In this document: positions 1-8,409 of the stretch, piece by piece | How the letters are laid out: every line of letters begins with the position of its first letter | Position numbering within the stretch: position 1 is the stretch's first letter | DNA from: Flavobacteriia bacterium | GTDB lineage: Bacteria > Bacteroidota > Bacteroidia > Flavobacteriales_D > Crocinitomicaceae | Direction: 5' to 3' | Assembly (NCBI GenBank): GCA_947464135.1 | Contig: CANHVK010000004.1 | Location: 1-61,597, forward strand | DNA length: 61,597 bases | Program-made: the position numbers and the translations under genes | Notes under the pieces: generated by a model | The model's database searches: none | What the model saw: only the letters and a program-made list of their open reading frames with translations | Told to the model about the DNA's origin: nothing

Positions 1-74
1 CACAAGTGACAAATAAAATTGGATTCATGTATGGTTTCTCTAGAACAAATTATACATTCATCTGGGAAAAGTAA
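1..74 (+). CDS. C-terminal fragment of an unidentified protein (5' truncated)
   Basis: The third frame is open from the window edge to a TAA at 72-74 and encodes about 23 residues ending TNYTFIWEK. The other two plus frames hit stops within 15 bases. The alternating aromatic and polar residues would suit the last strands of an outer-membrane beta-barrel, but the fragment is too short to identify. It lies upstream of nrdB and is separated from it by over 400 bases, so it is probably not in the same transcript. Confidence 0.4.
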   Translation, partial: QVTNKIGFMYGFSRTNYTFIWEK

Positions 75-500
75 ATGGTTTATTTCTCCAATGAATTTAT
101 TATAGTGTTGATATAATTGATTTAGGAATTGAGTAAACAATTTAATGTTAAAATGTAGTAAAACAAAACTATTGACACAGCTTCAATATTAAAGTAAATT
201 TACATAAATCTTTTTGTTAAATGAAGTTGATTTAGTTTTGTTTTTTTTCAAAAAAATTATTGACAATTTAATCTTTTTGATTGTTAATATCATTTTGTAA
301 ATGAATATTTTCCGATTAACTCAACAAATTCAAGGGTTTCAAAAACTCATGTTGATAAACTTGATGTTTATGTGAATTTCTTTTGTTGCACAAACTGATT
401 TAAATAACAATTTTTGTAGTCCGATAATTTATATTGAATTATTGGTTTTATGTTTTGATTTTCAATTGATTCTGAATTTAAACGATTAAATAAACAAGAG
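75..500. other. AT-rich intergenic region upstream of nrdB
   Basis: No open frame with coding character and no RNA gene is visible in these 426 bases. A possible promoter -7 box, TAGTTTTG at 233-240, matches the Bacteroidota TAnnTTTG pattern, but the nearest TTG (214-216) is only 16 bases upstream of it and the leader would be about 250 bases. No NrdR-box pair was recognised. The length suggests a regulated leader for the nrd genes, but nothing specific can be shown. Confidence 0.4.
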
Positions 501-1475
501 ATGAGTTACGAGCCTATTTTAGAACCAAATGATGGAAGATTTGTATTATTTCCTATACAACACAATGATATCTGGTCATTTTATAAAAAAGCTGAAGCTA
601 GTTTTTGGACAGCGGAAGAAATTGATTTATCCGCGGATATCATTGATTGGGAAAATAAATTAAATGAAAATGAAAAACATTTTGTGAAGCATGTTTTAGC
701 ATTTTTTGCAGCGTCTGATGGTATTGTGAATGAGAATTTAGCTGAAAATTTCTTGTCTGAAGTACAATATACTGAAGCTAAGTTTTTTTATGGATTCCAA
801 GTTGCAATTGAAAACATTCATTCTGAAACATATTCATTGTTGATTGATTCTTATATCAAAGACTCTGCTGAAAAAAATTACTTGTTTAATGCAATTAATA
901 CAATGTCATGCGTTCGTCGTAAAGCTGATTGGGCATTAAAGTGGATTGAAAAAGGTTCTTTTGCTCAGCGATTGGTTGCTTTTGCAGCGGTAGAGGGTAT
1001 TTTCTTTTCAGGATCTTTTTGTTCTATATTTTGGTTAAAGAAAAGAGGTTTGATGCCTGGATTAGGATTCTCAAATGAATTAATTTCTCGTGATGAAGGA
1101 TTGCATTGTGATTTTGCTTGTTTGCTTTATAACAATCATTTAGTAAATAAATTATCTAAAGATGAGGTGCTTGAGATAATATTAGATGCGGTTGAAATAG
1201 AAAAAGAATTTATACTTGAGGCTCTTCCTGTAAAGTTAATCGGTATGAATAGCGATCTAATGTCGCAGTATATTGAATTCGTAGCGGATAGATTATTGTT
1301 AGAATTAGGCAATGACAAAGTATTTAATGTAACAAATCCGTTTGATTTTATGGATATGCTTTCAATTCAGGGTAAATCTAACTTCTTTGAAAAGCGTGTT
1401 TCAGAATATCAAAAAGCAGGGGTGTTAAATTCAGGACAAGAAAGTCATGGGTTTACGCTTGATGCGGATTTTTAA
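501..1475 (+). CDS. nrdB: Ribonucleoside-diphosphate reductase, beta (radical) subunit
   Basis: Small subunit of class Ia ribonucleotide reductase. It houses the di-iron centre and the stable tyrosyl radical used to reduce ribonucleotides for DNA synthesis. The 324 residues carry the full ligand set: D73, E104, H107, E165, E199 and H202. Radical Tyr111 lies in the ENIHSETY segment, spaced exactly as Glu115-His118-Tyr122 of E. coli R2, so this is a tyrosyl-radical enzyme and not a Phe-type class Ic one. The ATG at 501 gives the normal family N-terminus. nrdA follows after 46 bases, so the two subunits are very likely co-transcribed, in the order beta then alpha. Confidence 0.96.
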   Translation: MSYEPILEPNDGRFVLFPIQHNDIWSFYKKAEASFWTAEEIDLSADIIDWENKLNENEKHFVKHVLAFFAASDGIVNENLAENFLSEVQYTEAKFFYGFQVAIENIHSETYSLLIDSYIKDSAEKNYLFNAINTMSCVRRKADWALKWIEKGSFAQRLVAFAAVEGIFFSGSFCSIFWLKKRGLMPGLGFSNELISRDEGLHCDFACLLYNNHLVNKLSKDEVLEIILDAVEIEKEFILEALPVKLIGMNSDLMSQYIEFVADRLLLELGNDKVFNVTNPFDFMDMLSIQGKSNFFEKRVSEYQKAGVLNSGQESHGFTLDADF

Positions 1476-1521
1476 TAAATAAATTTTAAAAAAATAAAAA
1501 CACAAAGATTAAAAAGAAATT

Positions 1522-3894
1522 ATGTACGTAATTAAAAGAGATGGTCGTAAAGAGTCTGTAAAATTTGATAAAATTACAGCACGTATTATAAAAATGTGCT
1601 ATGGGTTAGATCCATTAGTGAGTCCAGAAGCTGTTGCAATGAAAGTTATAGAAGGTATCTATGATGGTGTGACTACTTCTGAATTAGATAATTTGGCTGC
1701 TGAAGTTGCCGCTGCTAAAACAATTGACCATCCTGATTATGCATTATTAGCTTCAAGAATTGCAGTTTCTAATTTGCATAAAGAAACTAAAAAATCTTTT
1801 TCTGATGTAATGGAGGATCTTTACAATTATATTGATCCAAAAACAAATCAAAGAGCTTCATTATTAGCTGATGATGTGTATGAAGTAATTCTTAATAATA
1901 AAGATTTTTTAGATTCAAGTATTATTTATGATAGAGATTTTAAATATGATTACTTTGGATTTAAAACGTTATCTAGATCATATTTATTGAAGGTTGATGG
2001 GAAAATTGCAGAGAGACCACAACAAATGTTGATGAGAGTTTCTGTTGGTATTCATAAAAATGATATTCAATCGGCTGTTAAAACTTACAACTTAATGTCT
2101 GAGGGGTGGTTTACACATGCTACACCTACTTTATTTAATGCTGGAACACCAAAACCACAAATGTCTTCTTGCTTTTTATTAACAATGAAAGAAGATAGTA
2201 TTCATGGAATTTATGATACATTAAAATCGTGTGCTCAAATTTCTCAGTCTGCTGGAGGTATCGGTCTTGCTATTCATGATATAAGAGCGACAGGTTCATA
2301 TATTAAAGGAACGAATGGTACTTCAAATGGTATTGTACCAATGCTAAGAGTATTTAATGACACAGCTAGATATGTAGATCAAGGAGGGGGTAAAAGGAAA
2401 GGTTCATTTGCAATGTATATTGAACCTTGGCATGCTGATATTTTTGATTTTCTAGATTTAAAGAAAAATCACGGAAAAGAAGAATCAAGAGCTAGAGATT
2501 TGTTTTACGCTCTTTGGATTCCTGATTTATTCATGAAGCGTGTAGAAAGTAACGGAACATGGACTTTAATGTGTCCAAGTGAGTGTCCTGGTCTTTCAGA
2601 AACGCATAGTGAAGAATTTGAAGCATTGTATACAAAATATGAAGCTGAAGGTAAAGGCAGAAAAACGATTAAAGCTCAGGATTTGTGGTTTAAAATTCTT
2701 GAATCACAAATAGAAACTGGAACTCCTTATATGTTGTATAAAGATGCAGCGAATGCTAAATCAAATCAACAAAATTTAGGTACAATTAAGTCTTCGAATT
2801 TATGTACTGAAATAATTGAATATACTGCACCTGACGAAATAGCTGTTTGTAACCTTGCATCCATAGCATTGCCAAAATTTGTTACAGAGGAAGGACAATT
2901 TGATTTTCAAAAACTTTTTGATGTAACTTATCAAGCTACAGTTAACTTGAATAGAATTATTGATGAAAATTTCTATCCTGTTGAAGAAGCAAGAAATTCA
3001 AATATGAGACATCGACCAATTGGATTAGGTGTTCAAGGTTTGGCTGATGCTTTTATTTTAATGCGTTATCCATTCGAATCTTTAGAAGCTCAAACGTTAA
3101 ATAAAGATATCTTTGAAACAATTTATTATGCTTCAATGACCGCTTCAAAAGATTTAGCTAAAATTGAAGGTCCATACGAAACTTTTGCTGGTTCTCCATT
3201 ATCCAAAGGAGTTTTCCAATTTGATATGTGGGGTGTAAAACCTTCAAATAGATGGGAATGGGATTTGTTAAAAGAAGAAGTTATTAAACATGGAACAAGA
3301 AACTCATTGTTATTAGCTCCTATGCCAACTGCTTCAACAGCACAAATTTTAGGAAATAATGAATGTTTTGAACCATATACTTCTAATATTTACACAAGAA
3401 GAGTTTTATCAGGTGAATTTATTATTGTAAATAAGCATTTATTGAAAGATCTTGTCAAAGAAGGACTTTGGAATAAAGAAATGAGATCAAAATTAATGGC
3501 TTCTAATGGTTCTGTTCAGAATATACCAGAAATTCCAGCTCATTTAAAAGAACTTTATAAAACAGCTTGGGAAATTTCTCAAAAAGCGATTTTGGATTTA
3601 GCTGCTGATAGAGGCGCGTTTATTTGTCAGTCTCAATCTTTAAATATCTTTATGGAAAATGCAAACTTTGGTAAATTGACATCGATGCATTTTTATGGAT
3701 GGAAAAAAGGGTTGAAAACAGGGATGTATTATTTAAGAACAAAAGCAGCGACAGATGCTATTAAATTTACCTTAGATAAATCATTTATTCAGGAGCCTGA
3801 AGTTAAGTCAACTATAAATTCTAATAATAACACGCCAGAAGCAGTTGCTTGTTCATTGGATGATCCAGATTCATGTGAAATGTGTGCTGGATAG
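1522..3894 (+). CDS. nrdA: Ribonucleoside-diphosphate reductase, alpha (catalytic) subunit
   Basis: Large subunit of class Ia ribonucleotide reductase, 790 residues. One ATP-cone allosteric domain occupies about residues 1-90. The active site is intact: C217 and C443 form the redox pair, and N426, C428 and E430 lie in the NLCTE motif. The radical-transfer tyrosine pair is Y736/Y737. The C-terminal CEMC (C785 and C788) is the mobile dithiol reduced by thioredoxin or glutaredoxin. It pairs with the upstream nrdB, and a strong terminator follows 29 bases after the stop. No nrdI, nrdH or nrdR is adjacent. Confidence 0.97.
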   Translation: MYVIKRDGRKESVKFDKITARIIKMCYGLDPLVSPEAVAMKVIEGIYDGVTTSELDNLAAEVAAAKTIDHPDYALLASRIAVSNLHKETKKSFSDVMEDLYNYIDPKTNQRASLLADDVYEVILNNKDFLDSSIIYDRDFKYDYFGFKTLSRSYLLKVDGKIAERPQQMLMRVSVGIHKNDIQSAVKTYNLMSEGWFTHATPTLFNAGTPKPQMSSCFLLTMKEDSIHGIYDTLKSCAQISQSAGGIGLAIHDIRATGSYIKGTNGTSNGIVPMLRVFNDTARYVDQGGGKRKGSFAMYIEPWHADIFDFLDLKKNHGKEESRARDLFYALWIPDLFMKRVESNGTWTLMCPSECPGLSETHSEEFEALYTKYEAEGKGRKTIKAQDLWFKILESQIETGTPYMLYKDAANAKSNQQNLGTIKSSNLCTEIIEYTAPDEIAVCNLASIALPKFVTEEGQFDFQKLFDVTYQATVNLNRIIDENFYPVEEARNSNMRHRPIGLGVQGLADAFILMRYPFESLEAQTLNKDIFETIYYASMTASKDLAKIEGPYETFAGSPLSKGVFQFDMWGVKPSNRWEWDLLKEEVIKHGTRNSLLLAPMPTASTAQILGNNECFEPYTSNIYTRRVLSGEFIIVNKHLLKDLVKEGLWNKEMRSKLMASNGSVQNIPEIPAHLKELYKTAWEISQKAILDLAADRGAFICQSQSLNIFMENANFGKLTSMHFYGWKKGLKTGMYYLRTKAATDAIKFTLDKSFIQEPEVKSTINSNNNTPEAVACSLDDPDSCEMCAG

Positions 3895-3922
3895 AATGTA
3901 ACAAAATGTAAAAAATTTGAAA

Positions 3923-3953
3923 TGCCCCAAAATTATTTTGGGGTATTTTTTTT
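3923..3953 (+). terminator. Rho-independent terminator of nrdBA
   Basis: An 8-bp perfect stem, CCCCAAAA (3925-3932) and TTTTGGGG (3936-3943), with a 3-base loop, extended by a G-T and a T-A pair. A run of T residues follows. It lies just after nrdA and separates it from the opposite-strand regulator gene. Confidence 0.85.
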
Positions 3954-4028
3954 GAATAGTTTAAAAATAACTTAAAATTTATAACATTTAATTTTTTTTC
4001 AAATTTGAATTTTATACATGGAATTGTA

Positions 4029-4382
4029 TTATAGATTATTTAACTCATTTTTCTTCAAACGTTCTACTTCAGCTTCTAAAATTTGAATGTATTTGTCCTT
4101 GTAGGGGTCGGAATAATTATTTGTTTGAGATTGAATGTCTACATTGGCAACACCATAGTCTTTGATATTGAATATTTTAGAAGCGTCAAAATTGAGAATT
4201 TGAGAAACATCAATTTCTAAAATATCAGCAATTTTATAGAGTTTATTAACCGTAAGTTCAACATCTCCTCTCTCTAGTTTACTATAGCCAGATAAACTCA
4301 TTTCCAATTTGTCCGCCATAATTTCTCGAGTATAATTTTTTAATTCTCGAAACTTTTTGATGTTTTCAGTTATTTCTTTCAT
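4029..4382 (-). CDS. XRE-family helix-turn-helix transcriptional regulator
   Basis: A 117-residue protein with an N-terminal Cro/CI-type helix-turn-helix over about residues 7-62: ENIKKFRELKNYTREIMADK, then SGYSKLERGD and a third helix region reading LYKIADILEI. The C-terminal third is hydrophilic and probably helical (YKDKYIQILEAEVERLKK), which may be a short coiled coil for dimerisation. It is divergent from the lipoprotein gene at 4541, and the shared 158-base spacer carries a 20-bp-phased direct repeat that may be its operator (inference). Small solo XRE proteins of this kind are common in Bacteroidota and their targets are rarely known. Confidence 0.88.
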   Translation of the reverse strand: MKEITENIKKFRELKNYTREIMADKLEMSLSGYSKLERGDVELTVNKLYKIADILEIDVSQILNFDASKIFNIKDYGVANVDIQSQTNNYSDPYKDKYIQILEAEVERLKKNELNNL

Positions 4383-4395
4383 TCCTCAAAGGAAT
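4381..4395 (-). promoter_or_regulatory. Inverted repeat over the XRE ribosome-binding site
   Basis: ATTCC-TCAAA-GGAAT is a perfect 5-bp inverted repeat directly abutting the start codon of the XRE gene. In the minus-strand mRNA it reads ATTCCTTTGAGGAATG, so the AGGA and the first start-codon base lie in one arm. A short hairpin here could hide the start site, or the DNA palindrome could be a binding site. Five base pairs is weak. Confidence 0.3.
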
Positions 4396-4408
4396 ATAAA
4401 TAATCTTT

Positions 4409-4438
4409 ATTAGGATTAAAAAGTACAAATTAGGATTA
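4409..4438. repeat. Phased direct repeat in the divergent spacer (possible operator)
   Basis: The 10-mer ATTAGGATTA occurs twice, at 4409-4418 and 4429-4438, exactly 20 bases apart, which is about two helical turns. The repeats sit 27-56 bases upstream of the XRE start, where an autoregulatory operator would be expected. The surrounding DNA is very AT-rich, so chance is possible. Confidence 0.4.
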
Positions 4439-4540
4439 TTTTTTTTATTCAGTTATAATAATTTTAATCCATTAAATTTCACATGATAGCGTAAACCGAA
4501 AAGCTATAATAGAGTAGGTAACAAAACAAATAAAAAAAAA

Positions 4541-5203
4541 ATGAAGATTAAGTTATTGATTAAAACTTTATTGTTCGCGATGATTTTACAATCTTGTAGT
4601 GAACAACCTGATGTTCCTAAAAATGAATCCAAAAAAGTTGAACAAAAATGTAGCTGTTCAGATATAATTGAATCTAATAATAGATATTATTTGGACGGAG
4701 AAAAATACACCGGAAGTTGTGAAGAATTTGATGCTTCAAATCAGATAGTTAAAGCAGCCAAATATAAAGACGGATACGCTTTAGAACGTCAAAGATGGAA
4801 AGAAGTTGTTAGGGGTGAAGAATATGTTAAAACTGAAGATATAAAATTTCATAACAACAGAAAAGATGAAGGCTATAAATTAACTATTTCTAAATTATCT
4901 GCTTTAAATAAAAGTTTTAGCTATGTAGTAAAAAGAGCTTCGATTTATGAACGTGGTATTGAGAAACATTATTGGGTAGATTTTACTGGAGAAGTTCAAG
5001 TCGGCGGTGATGATGAGTTTTCGAAAGTAGGAGAAGCGTGTGCAGAAGGAATTAATCTTGGTTATTTTGTTGAAACTAATGATGTTTTTCAAAGTTTAAA
5101 TTCATTGAGTGAAGATGAAAGAAATAATAATATTATTTCATATTTAAAATGTTTAGAAAATTCTAAATCATTACCAATGTTTCGTACATGGAATTTAAAA
5201 TAA
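4541..5203 (+). CDS. Predicted lipoprotein with a YTGSC motif, function unknown
   Basis: A 220-residue protein with a lipoprotein signal: Lys-rich start, hydrophobic stretch LLIKTLLFAMILQSC, lipobox LQSC and Cys19. A Cys-rich segment CSCSDI is followed by a single MORN-like unit, DGEKYTGSCEEFD, resembling the repeat unit of YwqK-type proteins. The same YTGSC signature occurs in the truncated gene at the right edge (60925). The C-terminal half is polar with no recognised domain. It is divergent from the XRE regulator and may be its target (inference). It is expected to be anchored in the outer membrane. Confidence 0.75.
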   Translation: MKIKLLIKTLLFAMILQSCSEQPDVPKNESKKVEQKCSCSDIIESNNRYYLDGEKYTGSCEEFDASNQIVKAAKYKDGYALERQRWKEVVRGEEYVKTEDIKFHNNRKDEGYKLTISKLSALNKSFSYVVKRASIYERGIEKHYWVDFTGEVQVGGDDEFSKVGEACAEGINLGYFVETNDVFQSLNSLSEDERNNNIISYLKCLENSKSLPMFRTWNLK

Positions 5204-5218
5204 ATTTATACAATTTAT

Positions 5219-5246
5219 AAATGGCCAGGTACGATCTTGGCCATTT
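5219..5246. terminator. Bidirectional terminator between convergent genes
   Basis: AAATGGCCA (5219-5227) pairs with TGGCCATTT (5238-5246), a 9-bp perfect stem. T-rich sequence follows on the plus side and an A/T-rich tail on the minus side. It sits between the lipoprotein gene and the opposite-strand small membrane protein gene and could serve both. Confidence 0.65.
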
Positions 5247-5265
5247 CATTTTAAAATTAAAGGTT

Positions 5266-5577
5266 TCATTTATTCCTAATATAAGTTCTATACGCCAATA
5301 TACCTGGGAAACCTAAAATCAAAATACAAGCCAATATATAACCACGAGGAAGCAAGTAAAAATCTTTTACTCCAAGTTGCTCTAATTGTTCTTTTTCAGC
5401 CCCTATACCAAAAAAATAAGAAAGACTAATGTTGGCTTTTTCTTTCCATGTTTTCATACCAATTTCGAAGACAATTTCACCATCGAATAGATTGATTGGG
5501 AATAGGAAGAAGATTGCAGAAGTAAGAATTACTCCAAATGCAAAAACGAAAATTGGGTTTTTAAATTTTTGTTTCAT
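5266..5577 (-). CDS. Small two-segment membrane protein, function unknown
   Basis: A 103-residue protein with two hydrophobic segments: residues about 7-28 (PIFVFAFGVILTSAIFFLFP) and about 79-97 (YILACILILGFPGILAYRT). Between them is a roughly 50-residue polar loop containing a second, weakly hydrophobic stretch. No family was recognised. It lies downstream of the sensor kinase gene on the same strand with a 106-base gap that holds a hairpin, so co-transcription is uncertain. Confidence 0.6.
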   Translation of the reverse strand: MKQKFKNPIFVFAFGVILTSAIFFLFPINLFDGEIVFEIGMKTWKEKANISLSYFFGIGAEKEQLEQLGVKDFYLLPRGYILACILILGFPGILAYRTYIRNK

Positions 5578-5614
5578 GTTTTTTAGTTTTTAATTCGTTA
5601 TTTCTCATTTTTCC

Positions 5615-5642
5615 TTCCCCTTGGTCCCCTCCAAAAGGGGAA
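5615..5642. repeat. C-rich hairpin between the kinase and small membrane protein genes
   Basis: TTCCCCTT (5615-5622) and AAGGGGAA (5635-5642) form an 8-bp perfect stem around a 12-base C-rich loop. It is strikingly GC-rich against its background and resembles the short C/G-tract spacer elements found between Bacteroidota genes. A related but degenerate C/G-tract stretch precedes the DUF349 gene near 8344-8360. It could act as a terminator or be a remnant of a dispersed palindromic repeat. Confidence 0.45.
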
Positions 5643-5683
5643 AGATGAAGTCATTCATCTTAAGTCTAATAATCTTTTATCTT

Positions 5684-7249
5684 TTAGTCTTTTGTATAAC
5701 GTCTAATAGTCTTCAAAGTTATTCTAAATGTTGTTCCTTTATCAATTTCGGAGTGTAAAACAAATACATCTCCTTTGTGGTATTCTTTAATAATACGTTT
5801 TACTAAAGATAATCCCAATCCCCAACCACGTTTTTTAGTGGTGAACCCTGGTTTAAAAATGGTTTTAAATTGTGCATGAGTAATTCCTTTTCCTGTATCA
5901 GTTAAGTCAATATAAACTTCACTTTCAGATGTGTGTATATTTATTTTTAACTTTCCTTCTGTTTCCATGGAATCGACTGCATTTTTACAAATGTTTTCGA
6001 TTACCCATTCAATTAATGCTGGATTATGCGGAACTAGTATTTTTGGATTGATAGATTCAAATTGAAATTCAATTTTGCTCGAAACTCTTGTTTTGAGGTA
6101 ATTAAATACTGTTTGAACTGTTTGAACGATATCTTTATTTTCAAGTTGTGTGGTTGAACCAATTTTTGAGAAACGGTTTGCTACTTGTTCAAGTCGTGCA
6201 ACATCTTTTTGCATTTCTGAGATTATAGATTGATCGATTTTTATTGATTCTAAATATTGAACCCATGCCAAAAGCGAAGACAAAGGAGTACCTAACTGAT
6301 GCGCTGTTTCTTTTGCCATCCCTGCCCAAACTTGATTTTGTTCTGCTTTACGAAACGTGTTTAAAATCAGATATCCTACAAAAATGAATAAAGAGAAAAT
6401 AATGAATTGAATATATGGAAAATATTGTAATTGTTTTAGTTCAGGGCTGTCATCATAATAAAGTAAACTATTTTGTTTTGAACTAAATATGATAGGAATA
6501 GGTTTGTTATTTATTTTTAATCGTTGAATATGTTCTGATACTGTTTTTTGATTAATATCTTTTATGTTGGAAGCAAGTATTTCATTGTTTTCTGCATTAA
6601 CTAATAAGATAGGAACAGCACCCTTATTAATCTTTAATTCTTTATTAAATGCTGTAATCAGCGAATCTCTGTTATTTTCTAATTTAGTTATAGCTTTAGA
6701 ATCTGTATATGCACATATAATTGTCCAATTTTTATCAATTTCAATACTAATTTGTTTTTTCCATGAATTTGCAATGTGAATTAGTCTTTTGTTAAATAAT
6801 CGTTTTAAAACACTGTCTTTTAGGTTTGGATGTTCTTTTTTGAAATCTTTAAAATCAAAACTTAAATTTATAAATTCACTTACATCTTTACTTTGATTAT
6901 CATACAAGATTACAGGAATGTTTTTATTTTGATTGATGATACTAAAAGGAAGTTCGTAATCTGGCATCGTATTTTCATCGGTAGGTTTTAATATTTGTTT
7001 GGTTGCTAAAGCCCAAAGTTCCATTTTATCTTTTTCTTGATCTCTAAGCTGAGTAAAAGCTTGATTTGTAAGTTGAACTAATTCCGCTTTTTTCTTTATC
7101 GCTTCAGCCCATTGCTTTACACGGTATCTCTCCCTTATACTTACTTTGTTCACTATTGAATTTGAAAAATATAAGGATAACGCTATCAATATCAGGGCTA
7201 TTGATAAAAGGGCGATTTTCCATCGTTGTTTTTTCGAATATAGATTCAT
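5684..7249 (-). CDS. Membrane sensor histidine kinase (orphan)
   Basis: A 521-residue kinase. TM1 is about residues 12-30. A large extracytoplasmic sensor region of about 245 residues follows, then TM2 at about 278-297. The cytoplasmic part holds the phospho-acceptor H317 in AKETAHQLGTPLSS, the N box (ENICKNAVDSME), the DTGKG G1 box and the GWGLGLSLVKRI G2 box. The transmitter is complete and should be active. The HQLGTPL form of the H box is typical of Bacteroidota HisKA kinases. No response regulator lies next to it, so its partner is elsewhere. The sensor region matches no fold I recognise. A possible -7 box on the minus strand (7266-7273, CAAAGATA on the plus strand) lies 17 bases upstream of the start. 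Confidence 0.9.
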   Translation of the reverse strand: MNLYSKKQRWKIALLSIALILIALSLYFSNSIVNKVSIRERYRVKQWAEAIKKKAELVQLTNQAFTQLRDQEKDKMELWALATKQILKPTDENTMPDYELPFSIINQNKNIPVILYDNQSKDVSEFINLSFDFKDFKKEHPNLKDSVLKRLFNKRLIHIANSWKKQISIEIDKNWTIICAYTDSKAITKLENNRDSLITAFNKELKINKGAVPILLVNAENNEILASNIKDINQKTVSEHIQRLKINNKPIPIIFSSKQNSLLYYDDSPELKQLQYFPYIQFIIFSLFIFVGYLILNTFRKAEQNQVWAGMAKETAHQLGTPLSSLLAWVQYLESIKIDQSIISEMQKDVARLEQVANRFSKIGSTTQLENKDIVQTVQTVFNYLKTRVSSKIEFQFESINPKILVPHNPALIEWVIENICKNAVDSMETEGKLKINIHTSESEVYIDLTDTGKGITHAQFKTIFKPGFTTKKRGWGLGLSLVKRIIKEYHKGDVFVLHSEIDKGTTFRITLKTIRRYTKD

Positions 7250-7346
7250 GGTGAAGCAATCCGTTCAAAGATAAATAAAAATAATCCTAGAAGAAATCAG
7301 TAAAAATAAAAGCCAATTAATCTGAACTTAATTCGTGTTTTATTTG

Positions 7347-7376
7347 TTGCAAATAGTGAGTAAAGTCGTAAATTTG
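7347..7376 (+). promoter_or_regulatory. Promoter of the PfkB-type kinase gene
   Basis: TTG at 7347-7349, a 19-base spacer, then TAAATTTG at 7369-7376. This matches the Bacteroidota sigma-factor pattern TTG-N19-TAnnTTTG exactly. Transcription would start near 7384, about 17 bases before the ATG at 7401, which argues for that start over the GTG at 7335 that lies upstream of the promoter. Confidence 0.6.
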
Positions 7377-7400
7377 ATTCAAAATTTTAGAAAACACAAC

Positions 7401-8330
7401 ATGAGTTTATTAACAGTAGGAAGCGTTGCCTTTGACGCAATCGAAACACCTTTCGGAAAAACAGATAAAATTATTGGTGGAGCAGGAACATACATCGCAC
7501 TTTCTTCTTCATTTTTCAAAAAAAATCAAAACATAGTTTCAGTTGTAGGTGGCGATTTCCCTCAAGACATGTTGGATTTATTATCTAGTAAAGGAGTTGA
7601 TTTGAATGGTTTACAAATCAAAAAAGACGAGAAAACGTTTTTTTGGTCTGGTAAATACCACAATGATATGAATACTCGTGATACATTAATTACGGAATTA
7701 AATGTATTGGAAAACTTTGATCCTATTATTCCAGCTGAATACCAAGATGCATCTTATTTGATGTTAGGTAATTTAAGTCCTCAAGTACAACGTGCAGTGA
7801 TTGAGCGTTTGACTGAGAGACCAAAATTAATTGCAATGGATACGATGAATTTCTGGATGGATATTGCACTAGATGAATTGAAAAAAACAATGGCATTGGT
7901 AGATGTATTGATAATCAACGACGAAGAAGCACGTCAATTGTCTGGAGAAAGTTCGTTGGTAAAAGCTTCCAAAGTGATTCGTGCATTTGGTCCTAAGTAT
8001 TTGATTATTAAAAAAGGGGAGCACGGAGCATTATTATTTCACGAAGAGAAAGTATTCTTTGCACCAGCTTTACCTTTGGAAGAAGTATTTGACCCAACAG
8101 GGGCTGGAGATACTTTTGCAGGTGGTTTTATGGGGTTCCTAGCTAGTACAGATGATATTTCTTTTGAGAATATGAAACGTGCAATTATTGCTGGATCTGC
8201 TTTAGCTTCTTTTTGTGTAGAAAAATTTGGAACTCAACGTTTAGAAGAAATTAACCAACAAGATTTGGACAATAGAATTCAAGAGTTTGTTGCGTTATCA
8301 AATTTTGAAATGGTATATCAAGCAAATTAA
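7401..8330 (+). CDS. PfkB-family sugar/nucleoside kinase
   Basis: Ribokinase/PfkB-fold kinase, 309 residues. It phosphorylates a hydroxyl of a sugar or nucleoside using ATP. The N-terminal GGAG (residues 26-29) is the substrate-side glycine motif. DPTGAGDTFAGGF (231-243) is PfkB signature 2, with D237 as catalytic base and the GAGD anion hole. The ATG at 7401 was chosen over an upstream GTG at 7335, because the longer form would begin inside or before the predicted promoter and add a non-homologous 22-residue tail. Substrate cannot be told from sequence; Bacteroidota relatives are often labelled ribokinase or adenosine kinase. Confidence 0.9.
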   Translation: MSLLTVGSVAFDAIETPFGKTDKIIGGAGTYIALSSSFFKKNQNIVSVVGGDFPQDMLDLLSSKGVDLNGLQIKKDEKTFFWSGKYHNDMNTRDTLITELNVLENFDPIIPAEYQDASYLMLGNLSPQVQRAVIERLTERPKLIAMDTMNFWMDIALDELKKTMALVDVLIINDEEARQLSGESSLVKASKVIRAFGPKYLIIKKGEHGALLFHEEKVFFAPALPLEEVFDPTGAGDTFAGGFMGFLASTDDISFENMKRAIIAGSALASFCVEKFGTQRLEEINQQDLDNRIQEFVALSNFEMVYQAN

Positions 8331-8409
8331 TATTTTAAATTTTCTCCTCCCTTGATGGGGTATTTAGTAAGGTGAATTTTGCCTTCTTACACACTAACTT
8401 TTTACAAAT

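Noticed and set aside
7335-7400. Longer start of the PfkB gene (GTG at 7335)
   Set aside because: It begins ahead of the predicted promoter at 7347-7376, and the added 22 residues are not part of the family.
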